Position numbers and translations under genes: made by a program. Shown piece after piece: positions 1 through 8,202 of a stretch of DNA of 38,536 bases; position 1 is the stretch's first letter; the number at the start of each line of letters is the position of its first letter. Location of the stretch: assembly GCF_035492835.1 (NCBI RefSeq), contig NZ_DATJIY010000171.1:1-38536 (forward strand), given 5' to 3'. This DNA comes from Dinghuibacter sp035492835. GTDB lineage: Bacteria > Bacteroidota > Bacteroidia > Chitinophagales > Chitinophagaceae. The notes under the pieces were generated by a model, which was given only the letters and a program-made list of their open reading frames with translations, had not been told where the DNA came from and did not search any database.

Positions 1-1
1 C

Positions 2-175
2 CGCAACGGTCTGGCCGTCGTGCCCATCGTCCGCGATGCCTGCGGCGGTTGTTTCAATGCCATCCCCCCCCAGCGCCAGAGCGACATCAAGCAGCGCAAA
101 AAAATCATCGTTTGCGAGAACTGCGGACGCATCCTGGTGGATCAGGAGCTCACCGACACGATCGAAATCAAATAG
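2..175 (+). CDS. C4-type zinc ribbon protein (DUF164 / zf-RING_7 type), C-terminal part
   Basis: Only the last 57 codons are present; the 5' part lies outside the window. The reading frame carries two CxxC pairs (CGGC near residue 14 and CENC near residue 38 of the fragment), separated by a basic QRQSDIKQRKK stretch and followed by GRILVD. This is the C-terminal zinc ribbon of the coiled-coil plus zinc-ribbon family (DUF164-like, HP0958/CdsZ relatives), whose members normally have a long N-terminal coiled coil. The family is thought to bind nucleic acid or act as a chaperone or adaptor; the exact role here cannot be read from the fragment. A strong intrinsic terminator follows directly. The family call is good; the function is uncertain. 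Confidence 0.8.
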   Translation, partial: RNGLAVVPIVRDACGGCFNAIPPQRQSDIKQRKKIIVCENCGRILVDQELTDTIEIK

Positions 176-181
176 CTTCAC

Positions 182-207
182 AGCCGGCCCTTCAGCCGGC
201 TTTTTTT
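182..207 (+). terminator. Rho-independent terminator after the zinc-ribbon gene
   Basis: A perfect 7-bp stem (AGCCGGC at 182-188 with GCCGGCT at 195-201) with a 6-nt loop runs directly into seven T. It begins 6 nt after the stop codon at 175. Confidence 0.88.
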
Positions 208-347
208 ATGCGCTATATCCTCGCTTTGCTCTTGCTCTCGCCCGGCGCGGTATTCGCGCAGGGAGCTGGATCATCGGGTATGCCGTGTTGTTGTTCGCCG
301 CTTTAGGGTATCTTTGTTTCCGGCTGATCAGAAAGTCGCGTCGATAA
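208..347 (+). pseudogene. Small secreted or membrane protein ORF broken by a frameshift
   Basis: The ATG at 208 opens a good signal peptide (MRYILALLLLSPGAVFAQ), but this frame stops at 306 after a low-quality tail with CCC. In the frame one base back, the same DNA reads GSWIIGYAVLLFAALGYL followed by a basic tail (RLIRKSRR), ending at the TAA at 345-347. Joined just after AQ (about 259-264), the two halves would give a protein of about 46 residues: signal peptide, one membrane segment and positive tail. This layout suggests a real small gene with a one-base deletion or a sequencing error. It could also be chance. The ATG sits inside the T-run of the preceding terminator, which is awkward for expression. 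Confidence 0.35.
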
Positions 348-390
348 ACGCCTGTACGACGCCCATTTTGGACCGAATCGAAGAGCCCGT

Positions 391-1872
391 ATGCGCATAT
401 TGCTGACTGTTATCCTGACCGTCCTAACCTATTCCCTGCAAGCGCAGAAGGTATTCGACTTCAACGCCTCCTGCCAGGAGGCCTATCATGACATCCTTTC
501 GCTCAAGATCGACGCCGGTCAGCGGTTGCTGGACGCGGAAAAGCGCGCGCATCCGGACAACCTGATCCCCTATTTCCTGGAGAACTACGTGGATTTCCTG
601 GTCCTGTTCATCAACGAGGACCCGGCCGAGTACGACCGCCGTTCCGCGCACAAGGACCAGCGGCTCGACCTGATGGCCGAGGGGCCCACGAGCTCGCCGT
701 TCTATGGGTTTACGCGGGCCATCATCAACTTCCAGTGGGCGGCCGTGGAAATGAAATACGGTGGCAACATGAGCGCGGGCTGGGCCGGGCGCAAGTCGTT
801 TATCGCCATCCGGGACAACAAGAACGCCTTCCCGGATTTCGCGCCCAACCGGATGATCTACGGCGCGATGAAGACGGTCCTGGGGGCGGTCCCGGACAAC
901 TACAAGTGGTTTACCAACCTGTTGGGTATGAAAGGCTCGGTAAAGGACGGGATGGCAATGGTCGGCGACTTTATCAACGACAACGACACCTGGGCGAAGG
1001 TCTTCCGGGACGAGGGGATATTTTACTACGCCTACCTGAAGTTTTACATCCTCAACCAGCGGGACGAGGTTTTCAGGTTCATCGAGGAACGCCATCTGGA
1101 TACGGTCAACAACCTGCTGTTTGCGTATATGGTCGCCAACCTGGCCCTCAACGACCAGCGGGCCGACATCGCCGAGCCGATCATACGCGGACGCAACATG
1201 TCTTCCGAATACCTGTCCACGCCGATATGGGATATGGAAATGGGCTGCGCCCGTTTGTATCACCGCGAGAGGGACGCGAACGTATACCTGGAACGCTACC
1301 TGGCCAATTTCAAGGGGCGGTTCTACGTAAAGGATATCCTGGAGAAATTGAGCTGGCATTACTACCTGGAAGGGAACATGGCGATGGCCGAACGCTATCG
1401 CAGGCAGGTCATCAGCCGCGGTACCGCGCATACCGAGGCCGACAAGAACGCGCTCCGGGACGCCCAGTCCGGGGCCTGGCCGAACAAGATGCTGCTGGAA
1501 GCGCGGTTGCTGAGCGACGGGGGGTATCACAAGGAGGCGCTGCAGGTGCTTTCGGGTAAGGGCTCCTCGGACTTCGCAACCGACGTGGACAAGCTGGAGT
1601 TCTCGTATCGCCTTGGCCGTATCTACGACGACCTGGGCCGCCCGGACGACGCCATCCGCGCCTACCTGGTCGCGATCAAGCTGGGGGAGCACCGGCAGGA
1701 GTATTTTGCCGCCCGGGCCGCCTGGCAGATCGGGTATATCTACGAACGGCGGGGCAACAAGAACATGGCCCTCGCTTTCTACCAGCGTTGTATCGACATG
1801 CCCGACCACGAGTACAAGAATTCGCTCGATCAACGCGCAAAAGCGGGGATCGCGCGGTGCAACGGATCATAG
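391..1872 (+). CDS. Secreted TPR-repeat protein of unknown function
   Basis: The protein has 493 aa. It starts with a signal peptide (MRILLTVILTVLTYSLQAQ), so it is exported to the periplasm or outer membrane side. The rest is alpha-helical with tetratricopeptide-like repeats. The clearest are in the C-terminal third, such as LEFSYRLGRIYDDLGRPDDA followed by IRAYLVAIKLG, and AAWQIGYIYERRGNKNMALA followed by FYQRC. TPRs mediate protein-protein contacts; no catalytic motif is visible. The ATG at 391 was chosen because it gives the signal peptide. It lies 36 nt upstream of recN, which has its own promoter-like element. The long antisense frame over this gene is a by-product of its GC-rich codon use. 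Confidence 0.8.
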   Translation: MRILLTVILTVLTYSLQAQKVFDFNASCQEAYHDILSLKIDAGQRLLDAEKRAHPDNLIPYFLENYVDFLVLFINEDPAEYDRRSAHKDQRLDLMAEGPTSSPFYGFTRAIINFQWAAVEMKYGGNMSAGWAGRKSFIAIRDNKNAFPDFAPNRMIYGAMKTVLGAVPDNYKWFTNLLGMKGSVKDGMAMVGDFINDNDTWAKVFRDEGIFYYAYLKFYILNQRDEVFRFIEERHLDTVNNLLFAYMVANLALNDQRADIAEPIIRGRNMSSEYLSTPIWDMEMGCARLYHRERDANVYLERYLANFKGRFYVKDILEKLSWHYYLEGNMAMAERYRRQVISRGTAHTEADKNALRDAQSGAWPNKMLLEARLLSDGGYHKEALQVLSGKGSSDFATDVDKLEFSYRLGRIYDDLGRPDDAIRAYLVAIKLGEHRQEYFAARAAWQIGYIYERRGNKNMALAFYQRCIDMPDHEYKNSLDQRAKAGIARCNGS

Positions 1873-1894
1873 CGCAGAGCGCGCCAATTTTCCC

Positions 1895-1902
1895 TACTTT
1901 TA
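1895..1902 (+). promoter_or_regulatory. Putative -7 element for recN
   Basis: TACTTTTA resembles the Bacteroidota -7 consensus TAnnTTTG, with a mismatch in the last base. Only 6 nt separate it from the recN ATG at 1909, so transcription would begin at or next to the start codon. Confidence 0.4.
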
Positions 1903-1908
1903 CCACTC

Positions 1909-3561
1909 ATGTTAGCCCAGCTGCATATACAGAATTACGCGATCATCGACGACCTTACCATCGACTTCGGAAAGGGTTTGAACATCATCACCGGCGAGAC
2001 CGGCGCGGGCAAGTCCATCCTCATGGGCGCCCTCGGGCTGATCCTCGGGGATAGGGCCGATTCGGCCGTACTGGTCGAGAAGGACAAGAAGTGCGTCATC
2101 GAGGGGGTGTTCTCGACAAAAATCGCCGCCGTGGCGCGGTTCCTCGAGGGAAACGACCTCGATCAGCAAGACCAGCTCCTGGTCCGCCGGGAGATCACCG
2201 CCGCGGGCAAATCGAGGGCCTTTATCAACGATACTCCGGCGCCCATCAGCCAGCTACAGGAGCTGGCAGCTATGCTGGTGGACCTCCACCAGCAATTCGA
2301 TACGCTGGAGCTGGGCAAGGCCGAATTCCAGCGTGAAGTAGTCGACGCCCTGGCCCAGACCGGTCCGATGCTGCAGCAATACCAGCAGGAATACCGCCAG
2401 GCGCAGGCCGCGGGGCAAAAGGCGACAGCCCTCAGGGCGCAGGCGGAATCCCTGGCCAAGGAGGGCGATTACAACCGCTTCCTCCTGGAGGAGCTGTCCG
2501 ACGCGGCTTTTCGGGAACAGGAAGTGGAGGATATGGAGGCCGAGCTGAAACTGCTGGAGAACTCCGAGGGGATCAAAAGCGCCCTGACAAGCGTCACCTA
2601 TGCGCTCTCCGATGGGGAACAACCGATGGTCCGGCAGTTGAAAAGCCTGCTCCACCAGCTCCAGGGATATACGGGTCTGCTCCAGGGTTTGCCGCAGCTG
2701 GTGGAGCGGTTGAACAGCGTCCAGATCGAGCTGCAGGACGTCGCCGCGGAGCTGGAAGCGCTCCACGAGCAGGTGAACTACGACCCGGAGCGGGCCACCG
2801 CCCTCCAGGAACGGCTGTCCCTGGGTTACCGGCTCTTCAAGAAACACGGCGTCAGGGATACCGATGCCCTGCTCCGTTTGCAGGCCGGGATCGCGGCCAA
2901 GCTCGAAGGGGTGGTCCACCTGGACGAGCAGATCGCTGAACTAGAGCGCCTCCAGGAAAAACATACCAGGGCGGCGACCACGCTGGCGGCCGATCTTTCC
3001 ACGCGCCGGAAAGCTGTCCTGGGGAGCCTGGAACAAAATATCAATGCGATACTGATCCGCGTGGGCATGCCCAATGCGCGGTTGAAGGTGCAGTGCAAGG
3101 ACGGCCCCCTGGGCCCCTACGGCGCGGATTATATAGAATTCCTCTTTGACGCTAATAAGAGCAACCGTTTCGAGCCCATCCGGAAGGTGGCCAGCGGTGG
3201 TGAACTGAGCCGGTTGATGCTGGCGATCAAGTCCCAGGTCGCCGGGAGCATGCAGATGCCTACCCTGATCTTCGACGAAATCGACACCGGCATCAGCGGC
3301 GAAGCCGCCCGGCAGGTGGGGATCATCATGAAGGAGCTGGGGGCGGCCCACCAGGTGATCTGTATCACCCACCAGCCACAGATCGCCGCCAAGGCGGACG
3401 CGCACTATTTCGTCTACAAAACGGAAGAGGGCGACAGGATCCGAACGCGTATCCGCCAGCTGAAGGAAAAAGAGAGGGTCGAGGCCATCGCCCGGATGCT
3501 CAGCGGCGAACAATTCAGCGACGGAACGCTCAAAGTCGCCCGGGAAATGATCTTGAATTGA
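1909..3561 (+). CDS. recN: DNA repair protein RecN
   Basis: This 550-aa SMC-like ATPase acts in recombinational repair of double-strand breaks. The Walker A motif GETGAGKS is at residues 29-36, close to the N-terminus as in all RecN. The ABC-type signature VASGGELSRLMLAIK and the Walker B LIFDEIDTGISGE (about residues 453-465) lie near the C-terminus. A long coiled-coil region between them is rich in E, Q, L and A, and a QIAAKAD segment follows. The length matches the family (about 550-560 aa). Start MLAQLHIQNYAIID is the standard RecN N-terminus. It is followed closely by fabI, which has its own promoter-like element, so the two may be transcribed separately. Confidence 0.97.
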   Translation: MLAQLHIQNYAIIDDLTIDFGKGLNIITGETGAGKSILMGALGLILGDRADSAVLVEKDKKCVIEGVFSTKIAAVARFLEGNDLDQQDQLLVRREITAAGKSRAFINDTPAPISQLQELAAMLVDLHQQFDTLELGKAEFQREVVDALAQTGPMLQQYQQEYRQAQAAGQKATALRAQAESLAKEGDYNRFLLEELSDAAFREQEVEDMEAELKLLENSEGIKSALTSVTYALSDGEQPMVRQLKSLLHQLQGYTGLLQGLPQLVERLNSVQIELQDVAAELEALHEQVNYDPERATALQERLSLGYRLFKKHGVRDTDALLRLQAGIAAKLEGVVHLDEQIAELERLQEKHTRAATTLAADLSTRRKAVLGSLEQNINAILIRVGMPNARLKVQCKDGPLGPYGADYIEFLFDANKSNRFEPIRKVASGGELSRLMLAIKSQVAGSMQMPTLIFDEIDTGISGEAARQVGIIMKELGAAHQVICITHQPQIAAKADAHYFVYKTEEGDRIRTRIRQLKEKERVEAIARMLSGEQFSDGTLKVAREMILN

Positions 3562-3571
3562 GGGGGATCAT

Positions 3572-3579
3572 TATCTTTG
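3572..3579 (+). promoter_or_regulatory. Bacteroidota -7 promoter element for fabI
   Basis: TATCTTTG is a perfect TAnnTTTG element 24 nt upstream of the fabI ATG at 3604. A TTG at 3553-3555 could serve as the -33 element at a spacing of 16, shorter than ideal. The element argues against the in-frame GTG-type start at 3577, which overlaps it. Confidence 0.6.
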
Positions 3580-3603
3580 GGCGGAACGATAACCCAACTT
3601 ACT

Positions 3604-4419
3604 ATGGCATACAATCTACTTAAGGGAAAGAAAGGGATCATATTCGGCGCATTGGACGAAAAATCGATGGCCTGGAAAGCGGCCGTGCGGTGCTACGAGG
3701 AAGGGGCTCAGATTGTCCTGACCAACGCGCCGGTGGCGATGCGGATGGGGGAAATCAAAAAGCTGGCGGAAGCCTGCGGTAACGCCCCCGTTATCGGCGC
3801 AGACGTCACCAGCCAGGAAGACATCGACAAGCTGTTTACCCAGTCCATGGAGCATTTCGGGGGCCCGGTCGACTTCATCCTGCACTCGGTAGGCATGAGC
3901 GTCAACATGCGCAAGGGAAACCCCTACACCGACCTGAACTATGCCTTCACCGAAAAGACCTACGACATTTCCGCGCTTTCCCTGCACCGGGTGCTGCAGA
4001 CGGCCTACAAGATGGACGCCATCGCCGAATGGGGCAGCGTCGTAGCGCTGACGTATATCGCCGCCCAGCGCGTGTTCCCCGACTACAGCGAAATGGCAGA
4101 CGCCAAGTCGCTGCTGGAGAGCATCGCCCGCAGCTTCGGGTATCACTACGCCCGGAAGAAAAAGGTGCGCATCAATACCGTATCCCAGTCGCCCACCCGG
4201 ACCACCGCCGGCAGCGGCGTCAAAGGCTTCGACGGTTTTATCACCTACGCGGAAAAGATGAGCCCGTTGGGGAATGCGACCGCCGACGACTGCGCGAACT
4301 ACGTGGTGACGCTGTTCAGCGATCTCACGCGTATGGTGACGATGCAGAACCTGTTCCACGATGGGGGGTTCTCCTTCACGGGTGTGAGCGCCGAGGTCAT
4401 CGAGCAAATGGAGAAGTAA
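3604..4419 (+). CDS. fabI: Enoyl-[acyl-carrier-protein] reductase (NADH), FabI
   Basis: This 271-aa short-chain dehydrogenase catalyses the last step of each fatty-acid elongation cycle, reducing trans-2-enoyl-ACP. The N-terminal cofactor fold is KKGIIFGALDEKSMAWKAA. The active-site Y-x6-K signature is YSEMADAK (Tyr161, Lys168), and the TRTTAGSGVKGF segment is the FabI substrate-binding loop region. VDFILHSVGMS is the typical strand before the active site. I chose ATG 3604 (MAYNLLKGKKG) rather than the in-frame upstream start, because the promoter element lies at 3572-3579. A strong terminator follows. The target class is that inhibited by triclosan in other bacteria (family knowledge). Confidence 0.96.
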   Translation: MAYNLLKGKKGIIFGALDEKSMAWKAAVRCYEEGAQIVLTNAPVAMRMGEIKKLAEACGNAPVIGADVTSQEDIDKLFTQSMEHFGGPVDFILHSVGMSVNMRKGNPYTDLNYAFTEKTYDISALSLHRVLQTAYKMDAIAEWGSVVALTYIAAQRVFPDYSEMADAKSLLESIARSFGYHYARKKKVRINTVSQSPTRTTAGSGVKGFDGFITYAEKMSPLGNATADDCANYVVTLFSDLTRMVTMQNLFHDGGFSFTGVSAEVIEQMEK

Positions 4420-4438
4420 GGCGGCCTGCTCAAATAAC

Positions 4439-4477
4439 AAAGCCGTCCCATGTGTCAGTACACCGGGACGGCTTTTT
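4439..4477 (+). terminator. Rho-independent terminator of fabI
   Basis: An 11-bp stem (AAAGCCGTCCC at 4439-4449 with GGGACGGCTTT at 4465-4475) has a 15-nt loop and continues into a T-run ending at 4477. It lies 20 nt after the fabI stop, between converging fabI and the DUF2795 gene. Confidence 0.92.
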
Positions 4478-4495
4478 ATATGCGCGTCAGCGCCG

Positions 4496-4717
4496 TCAGT
4501 ATTCGTCTTCGTTAAAAAAGAAGTCTTCCTGGCTGGGATAGTCGGGCCAAATGTCTTCTACGCCTTCATAGATTTCTCCCTCGTCGTCCAGCTCCTGCAG
4601 GTTCTCCACCACTTCGATGGGGGCGCCGCTACGGATGGCGTAATCGATCAGCTCGTCTTTTGTTGCAGGCCAAGGTGCGTCTTCCAGATAGGATGCTAAT
4701 TCTAATGTCCAGAACAT
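4496..4717 (-). CDS. Small acidic DUF2795-type protein
   Basis: The protein has 73 aa and is very acidic: long D/E runs such as ELDDEGEIYEG and a tail FFFNEDEY. The N-terminal half (MFWTLELASYLEDAPWPATK, then DELIDYAIRSGAPIEVVENLQ) is the DUF2795-like helical unit, which resembles a small helix-turn-helix-like or adaptor fold. This small protein is recognisable as strongly conserved across Bacteroidota, from memory. No enzyme motif and no signal peptide, so it should be cytoplasmic. It stands alone and converges with fabI, behind its own textbook promoter (4743-4772). Function unknown. Confidence 0.88.
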   Translation of the reverse strand: MFWTLELASYLEDAPWPATKDELIDYAIRSGAPIEVVENLQELDDEGEIYEGVEDIWPDYPSQEDFFFNEDEY

Positions 4718-4742
4718 AGATTTCGCCTTTTAAAATTTTTGG

Positions 4743-4772
4743 CAAATGTAAAGTTTAAAGTGAGATTTGCAA
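4743..4772 (-). promoter_or_regulatory. Bacteroidota promoter for the DUF2795 gene
   Basis: Read on the minus strand, TTG (4770-4772) is followed after exactly 19 nt by TACATTTG (4743-4750), a perfect match to the Bacteroidota -33/-7 consensus. The -7 element ends 25 nt before the ATG. This is the best promoter in the window. Confidence 0.8.
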
Positions 4773-4830
4773 CACCCCCTTTTTATTGGCCGCAAATATT
4801 GTACATTTTTTTACTATTTTTCCCCATTTT

Positions 4831-5511
4831 ATGCTGAGCGCCCGTGGTATCGTAAAGAGTTTTGGTAACCTGACCGTCCTTAAAGGGGTTGATCTGGAGG
4901 TACGTACAGGGGAAATCGTTAGTATCGTAGGCTCTTCGGGGGCGGGGAAAAGTACCTTACTGCACATCCTGGGTACCCTGGACCTGCCCGACCGCGGGGA
5001 AATCCGGTTTGGCGGCGTCGACGGGAAACAGTTTTCGGGTTCACCGGTCCAGGTTGACCAATTGCGGCCCAAAGCCCTGGCGCACTTCCGGAACGAGCGC
5101 ATCGGCTTCGTATTCCAGTTCCACCACCTCCTCCCGGAATTTTCCGCCCTCGAAAACGTATGTATCCCCGGATGGCTTGCCGGTAAAAAGAAAAAGGCGG
5201 TAGAGCAGCGCGCCCTGGAGCTCCTGGATATTTTAGGCCTGGCGGACCGCGCGGACAACAAGCCCCACACCCTTTCCGGGGGCGAAGCCCAACGCGTGGC
5301 CGTCGCCCGCGCCCTGATCAACCAGCCGTCCGTGGTTTTTGCGGATGAGCCCACGGGGAATCTGGACTCGACCCACGCCCGCGAACTACACAATCTTTTT
5401 CTCCAGCTACGCGACCGCTTCCAACAGACGTTCGTGATCGTCACGCACAACGAGGAGCTCGCGCGGATGAGCGACCGGACCGTCCACATGAAGGATGGGT
5501 TGGTGTTATAG
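4831..5511 (+). CDS. ABC transporter ATP-binding protein, LolD-like
   Basis: This 226-aa ATPase belongs to the LolD/MacB class, which powers lipoprotein release or mechanotransmission rather than classical import. Visible motifs are Walker A VGSSGAGKST (around 33-42), the Q-loop region GFVFQFHHLLPEFSALEN, signature LSGGEAQRVAVARAL (from Leu148), Walker B VVFADEPTGNLD (around 167-178) and the switch histidine in VIVTHNEELA. The LLPEFSALENV segment favours LolD. No permease gene lies beside it, so the partner must be elsewhere. I chose ATG 4831 (MLSARGIVKSFG) because it matches family N-termini; an in-frame start at 4786 would add an unlikely hydrophobic extension. Its stop overlaps the stop end of the converging adenosyltransferase gene. 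Confidence 0.9.
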   Translation: MLSARGIVKSFGNLTVLKGVDLEVRTGEIVSIVGSSGAGKSTLLHILGTLDLPDRGEIRFGGVDGKQFSGSPVQVDQLRPKALAHFRNERIGFVFQFHHLLPEFSALENVCIPGWLAGKKKKAVEQRALELLDILGLADRADNKPHTLSGGEAQRVAVARALINQPSVVFADEPTGNLDSTHARELHNLFLQLRDRFQQTFVIVTHNEELARMSDRTVHMKDGLVL

Positions 5512-6114
5512 ACGGGGTTTCCAGATAACTTCGGGGATACCCCACTGGTGTGCCGTAAAGGAGGCCAGCACAAACAGGTAGTCGCTTAATCGATTCAGAT
5601 ACTCCAATACCAGCGGCTCCACGAATTCCCCGTTCTCCATCAGCAATACCACGCTCCTTTCCGCCCTGCGGCAGACGCAGCGCGCGACGTGGAGGGATGA
5701 TATCGCCGGCTGCCCTCCCGGGAGGACGAAGCCCTTGAACGGGGGGAGAACCGCCGTCATTTCGTCCATAGCCTGCTCGAGCAGCTGTACATCGGAGGCA
5801 TGGAGATCGGGGATCTGTAGTTTCGACTCGTTTTCGGGGTCGCAGGCCAGGGAGGAACCGACGGTGAAGAGGCGGTCCTGGATTTCGCGGAGCAGGGGCG
5901 CCGCCGGGGGCTCCGTTTTGCCGCCGGTGGCGGCGTCGTGTCCGGCCGCTTTGGGCCCCGCTGCCAGCAGGTCGCCGACCAACCCGATGTGCGCATTCAA
6001 TTCATCCACGTTGCCGTAGGCTTCGATGCGCGCGTGCGCCTTGGATACCTTCGTGCCGCCGATGAGGCTGGTGGAGCCTTTGTCGCCGGTTTTCGTATAA
6101 ATACGGATAGCCAT
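5506..6114 (-). CDS. Cob(I)alamin adenosyltransferase, PduO type
   Basis: This 202-aa enzyme transfers the adenosyl group of ATP to cob(I)alamin to make coenzyme B12. The conserved N-terminal ATP-binding part is YTKTGDKGSTSLIGG followed by EAYGNVDELNAHIG. The C-terminal family signature is CVCRRAERSVV, then LNRLSDYLFVLA. A low-complexity insertion rich in A, G and P (about residues 52-73, GPKAAGHDAATGGKTEPPAA) sits between the first two helices and is not typical of the family core; it is probably a disordered loop. The gene is the last of a leftward operon after gatC and an ABC ATPase (2-nt gap). It overlaps the converging LolD-like gene by 6 bp. Confidence 0.93.
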   Translation of the reverse strand: MAIRIYTKTGDKGSTSLIGGTKVSKAHARIEAYGNVDELNAHIGLVGDLLAAGPKAAGHDAATGGKTEPPAAPLLREIQDRLFTVGSSLACDPENESKLQIPDLHASDVQLLEQAMDEMTAVLPPFKGFVLPGGQPAISSLHVARCVCRRAERSVVLLMENGEFVEPLVLEYLNRLSDYLFVLASFTAHQWGIPEVIWKPRL

Positions 6115-6116
6115 GG

Positions 6117-6821
<705 letters not shown>

Positions 6822-6825
6822 TTGG

Positions 6826-7116
6826 TTATTTTTTTATGACTTTCGGCACCAGGAAGAACGTTTCGTCATGGTCCGGTGCATTTTCCAGCGCTTCCCGGCG
6901 GGAAACCGATCCCCTGACCTCGTCTTCCCTCAGGTTATTGACGACGTCGCTCATGTGCAGGAGCGGGGGCGTCCCGGTCGTATCCAGCTCGGAAAGCTTT
7001 TCCACGAAACGGATCATGCGCTCCAGGTCCTTTTTTATCGAGGCCTTCTCCGACCGGGGGAAATCCAGCCGGGCCAGGTGGGCGATCTTGTCAACCAATG
7101 CGTCGGTTACGTCCAT
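6826..7116 (-). CDS. gatC: Aspartyl/glutamyl-tRNA amidotransferase subunit C
   Basis: This 96-aa GatC is the small subunit that stabilises GatAB, which converts Glu-tRNA(Gln) and Asp-tRNA(Asn) to the amidated forms. It shows the GatC pattern: MDVTDALVDKIAHLARLDF at the N-terminus, the FVEKLSELDTTGTPPLLH linker, and a C-terminal LREDEV...SREALENAPDHDETFFLVPKV. gatA and gatB are not nearby. It heads the leftward operon with the ABC ATPase and adenosyltransferase, and diverges from trpS across 39 bp, so a tRNA-charging gene stands on each side. Confidence 0.96.
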   Translation of the reverse strand: MDVTDALVDKIAHLARLDFPRSEKASIKKDLERMIRFVEKLSELDTTGTPPLLHMSDVVNNLREDEVRGSVSRREALENAPDHDETFFLVPKVIKK

Positions 7117-7141
7117 AGGGTAAAAATAGTCTTTTCTACAG

Positions 7142-7149
7142 TATCTTCG
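7142..7149 (+). promoter_or_regulatory. Putative -7 element for trpS
   Basis: TATCTTCG is one base off TAnnTTTG and lies only 6 nt before the trpS ATG at 7156. No TTG is seen at the -33 position. On the other strand, TATTTTTA (about 7121-7128) could serve gatC, also close to its ATG. Confidence 0.45.
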
Positions 7150-7155
7150 CCGCCT

Positions 7156-8178
7156 ATGTCAAAGGGGTCAACACGCGAAATCGTCGTCAGCGGGATCCGG
7201 TCCACCGGCATCCTGCACCTGGGAAATTATTTCGGCGCCATGCGCAACTACGTGCGTATGCAGGACGATTATAACTGCTTTTTCTTTATCGCCGACTGGC
7301 ACTCCCTGACCACCCACCCGGATACCCGGGAGCTATCGGAGAGCGTTCACCGGGTGCTCGCCGAATACCTCGCCTGCGGCCTCGACCCGAAAAAGGTGAC
7401 CCTGTACGTCCAGAGCGACATCCCCGAGATCGCAGAGCTCTACCTGCTGCTGAATATGCTCGCCTATAAAGGTGAATTGGAAAAAACGGCATCCTTCAAG
7501 GACAAGGTCCGTAATCAACCGGACAACGTCAATGCGGGGTTGCTCACCTATCCCGTCCTGATGGCATCGGACATCCTCGTCCACCGCGCCGTCAAGGTGC
7601 CCGTCGGAAAGGACCAGGAGCAGCACCTGGAGGTAGCGCGGAACTTCGCCCACCGTTTCAACCACCGGTATGGGTTGGAGGTTTTCCCCGAACCATACGC
7701 CTTCAACTTCGGACAAGACCTGCTCAAGGTCCCCAGCCTGGATGGCGCCGGAAAGATGAGCAAGAGCGAAAACCAGATGGCTACGCTCTACCTCGGCGAC
7801 GACGACGACGTGATCCGCAAAAAGGTCATGAAGGCCAAGACCGATAACGGTCCCACCGAGCCCAACACACCTATGCCGGACTACATCGAGAACCTGTTCC
7901 TGCTGATGCGGCTAGTGTCGGACAATGCCACTTTGCTGCATTTCACCGATGCTTACAATAACGCGTCCATCCGCTACGGGGACATGAAAAAAGCCCTGGC
8001 GGAAGACATGATCCGCTTCATCGCCCCCATCCGGGAATCGGCCCGGGAGCTGGAAAAAAACAAGGGGTACCTCCACCAGGTCATGAAAGAAGGCGCTGAC
8101 AAAGCCAGGGCCAGCGCCTCGGCTACCCTTCTGGAAGTTCGCAAGGCGATGGGGATGATGTATTCGTTTTTACCTTAA
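7156..8178 (+). CDS. trpS: Tryptophanyl-tRNA synthetase
   Basis: This 340-aa class I aminoacyl-tRNA synthetase charges tRNA(Trp). The HIGH-type motif appears as STGILHLGNYFGAM (about residues 16-29), and the KMSKS loop is exact (200-204, in GAGKMSKSEN). DWHSLTTHPD and VLMASDILVHRAVKVPVGKDQ are standard TrpS segments. I chose ATG 7156 (MSKGSTREIVVSGIRSTG). A long in-frame upstream extension exists, but it overlaps antisense gatC and has no family support. The stop TAA at 8176-8178 begins a promoter-like element for the kinase gene downstream. Confidence 0.96.
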   Translation: MSKGSTREIVVSGIRSTGILHLGNYFGAMRNYVRMQDDYNCFFFIADWHSLTTHPDTRELSESVHRVLAEYLACGLDPKKVTLYVQSDIPEIAELYLLLNMLAYKGELEKTASFKDKVRNQPDNVNAGLLTYPVLMASDILVHRAVKVPVGKDQEQHLEVARNFAHRFNHRYGLEVFPEPYAFNFGQDLLKVPSLDGAGKMSKSENQMATLYLGDDDDVIRKKVMKAKTDNGPTEPNTPMPDYIENLFLLMRLVSDNATLLHFTDAYNNASIRYGDMKKALAEDMIRFIAPIRESARELEKNKGYLHQVMKEGADKARASASATLLEVRKAMGMMYSFLP

Positions 8179-8183
8179 CTTAC
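8176..8183 (+). promoter_or_regulatory. Possible -7 element for the deoxynucleoside kinase gene
   Basis: TAACTTAC resembles TAnnTTTG with two mismatches. Its TAA is the trpS stop codon. The spacing to the kinase ATG at 8203 is 19 nt, the same as the better element in front of purS. Weak on its own. Confidence 0.3.
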
Positions 8184-8202
8184 CAAGTCATTGTTCATCC
8201 AT

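Noticed and set aside
424..1833. Long antisense ORF (469 codons) over the TPR gene
   Set aside because: It mirrors the GC-rich codon use of the real gene, has no domain-like pattern and no promoter. The same holds for the long antisense frames over tgt, pckA, the M1 peptidase and kdpB.
8191..8202. TTG start for the deoxynucleoside kinase
   Set aside because: The ATG at 8203 gives the family N-terminus MAKPKKPKHIAVAGN, so the extra four codons are unlikely.
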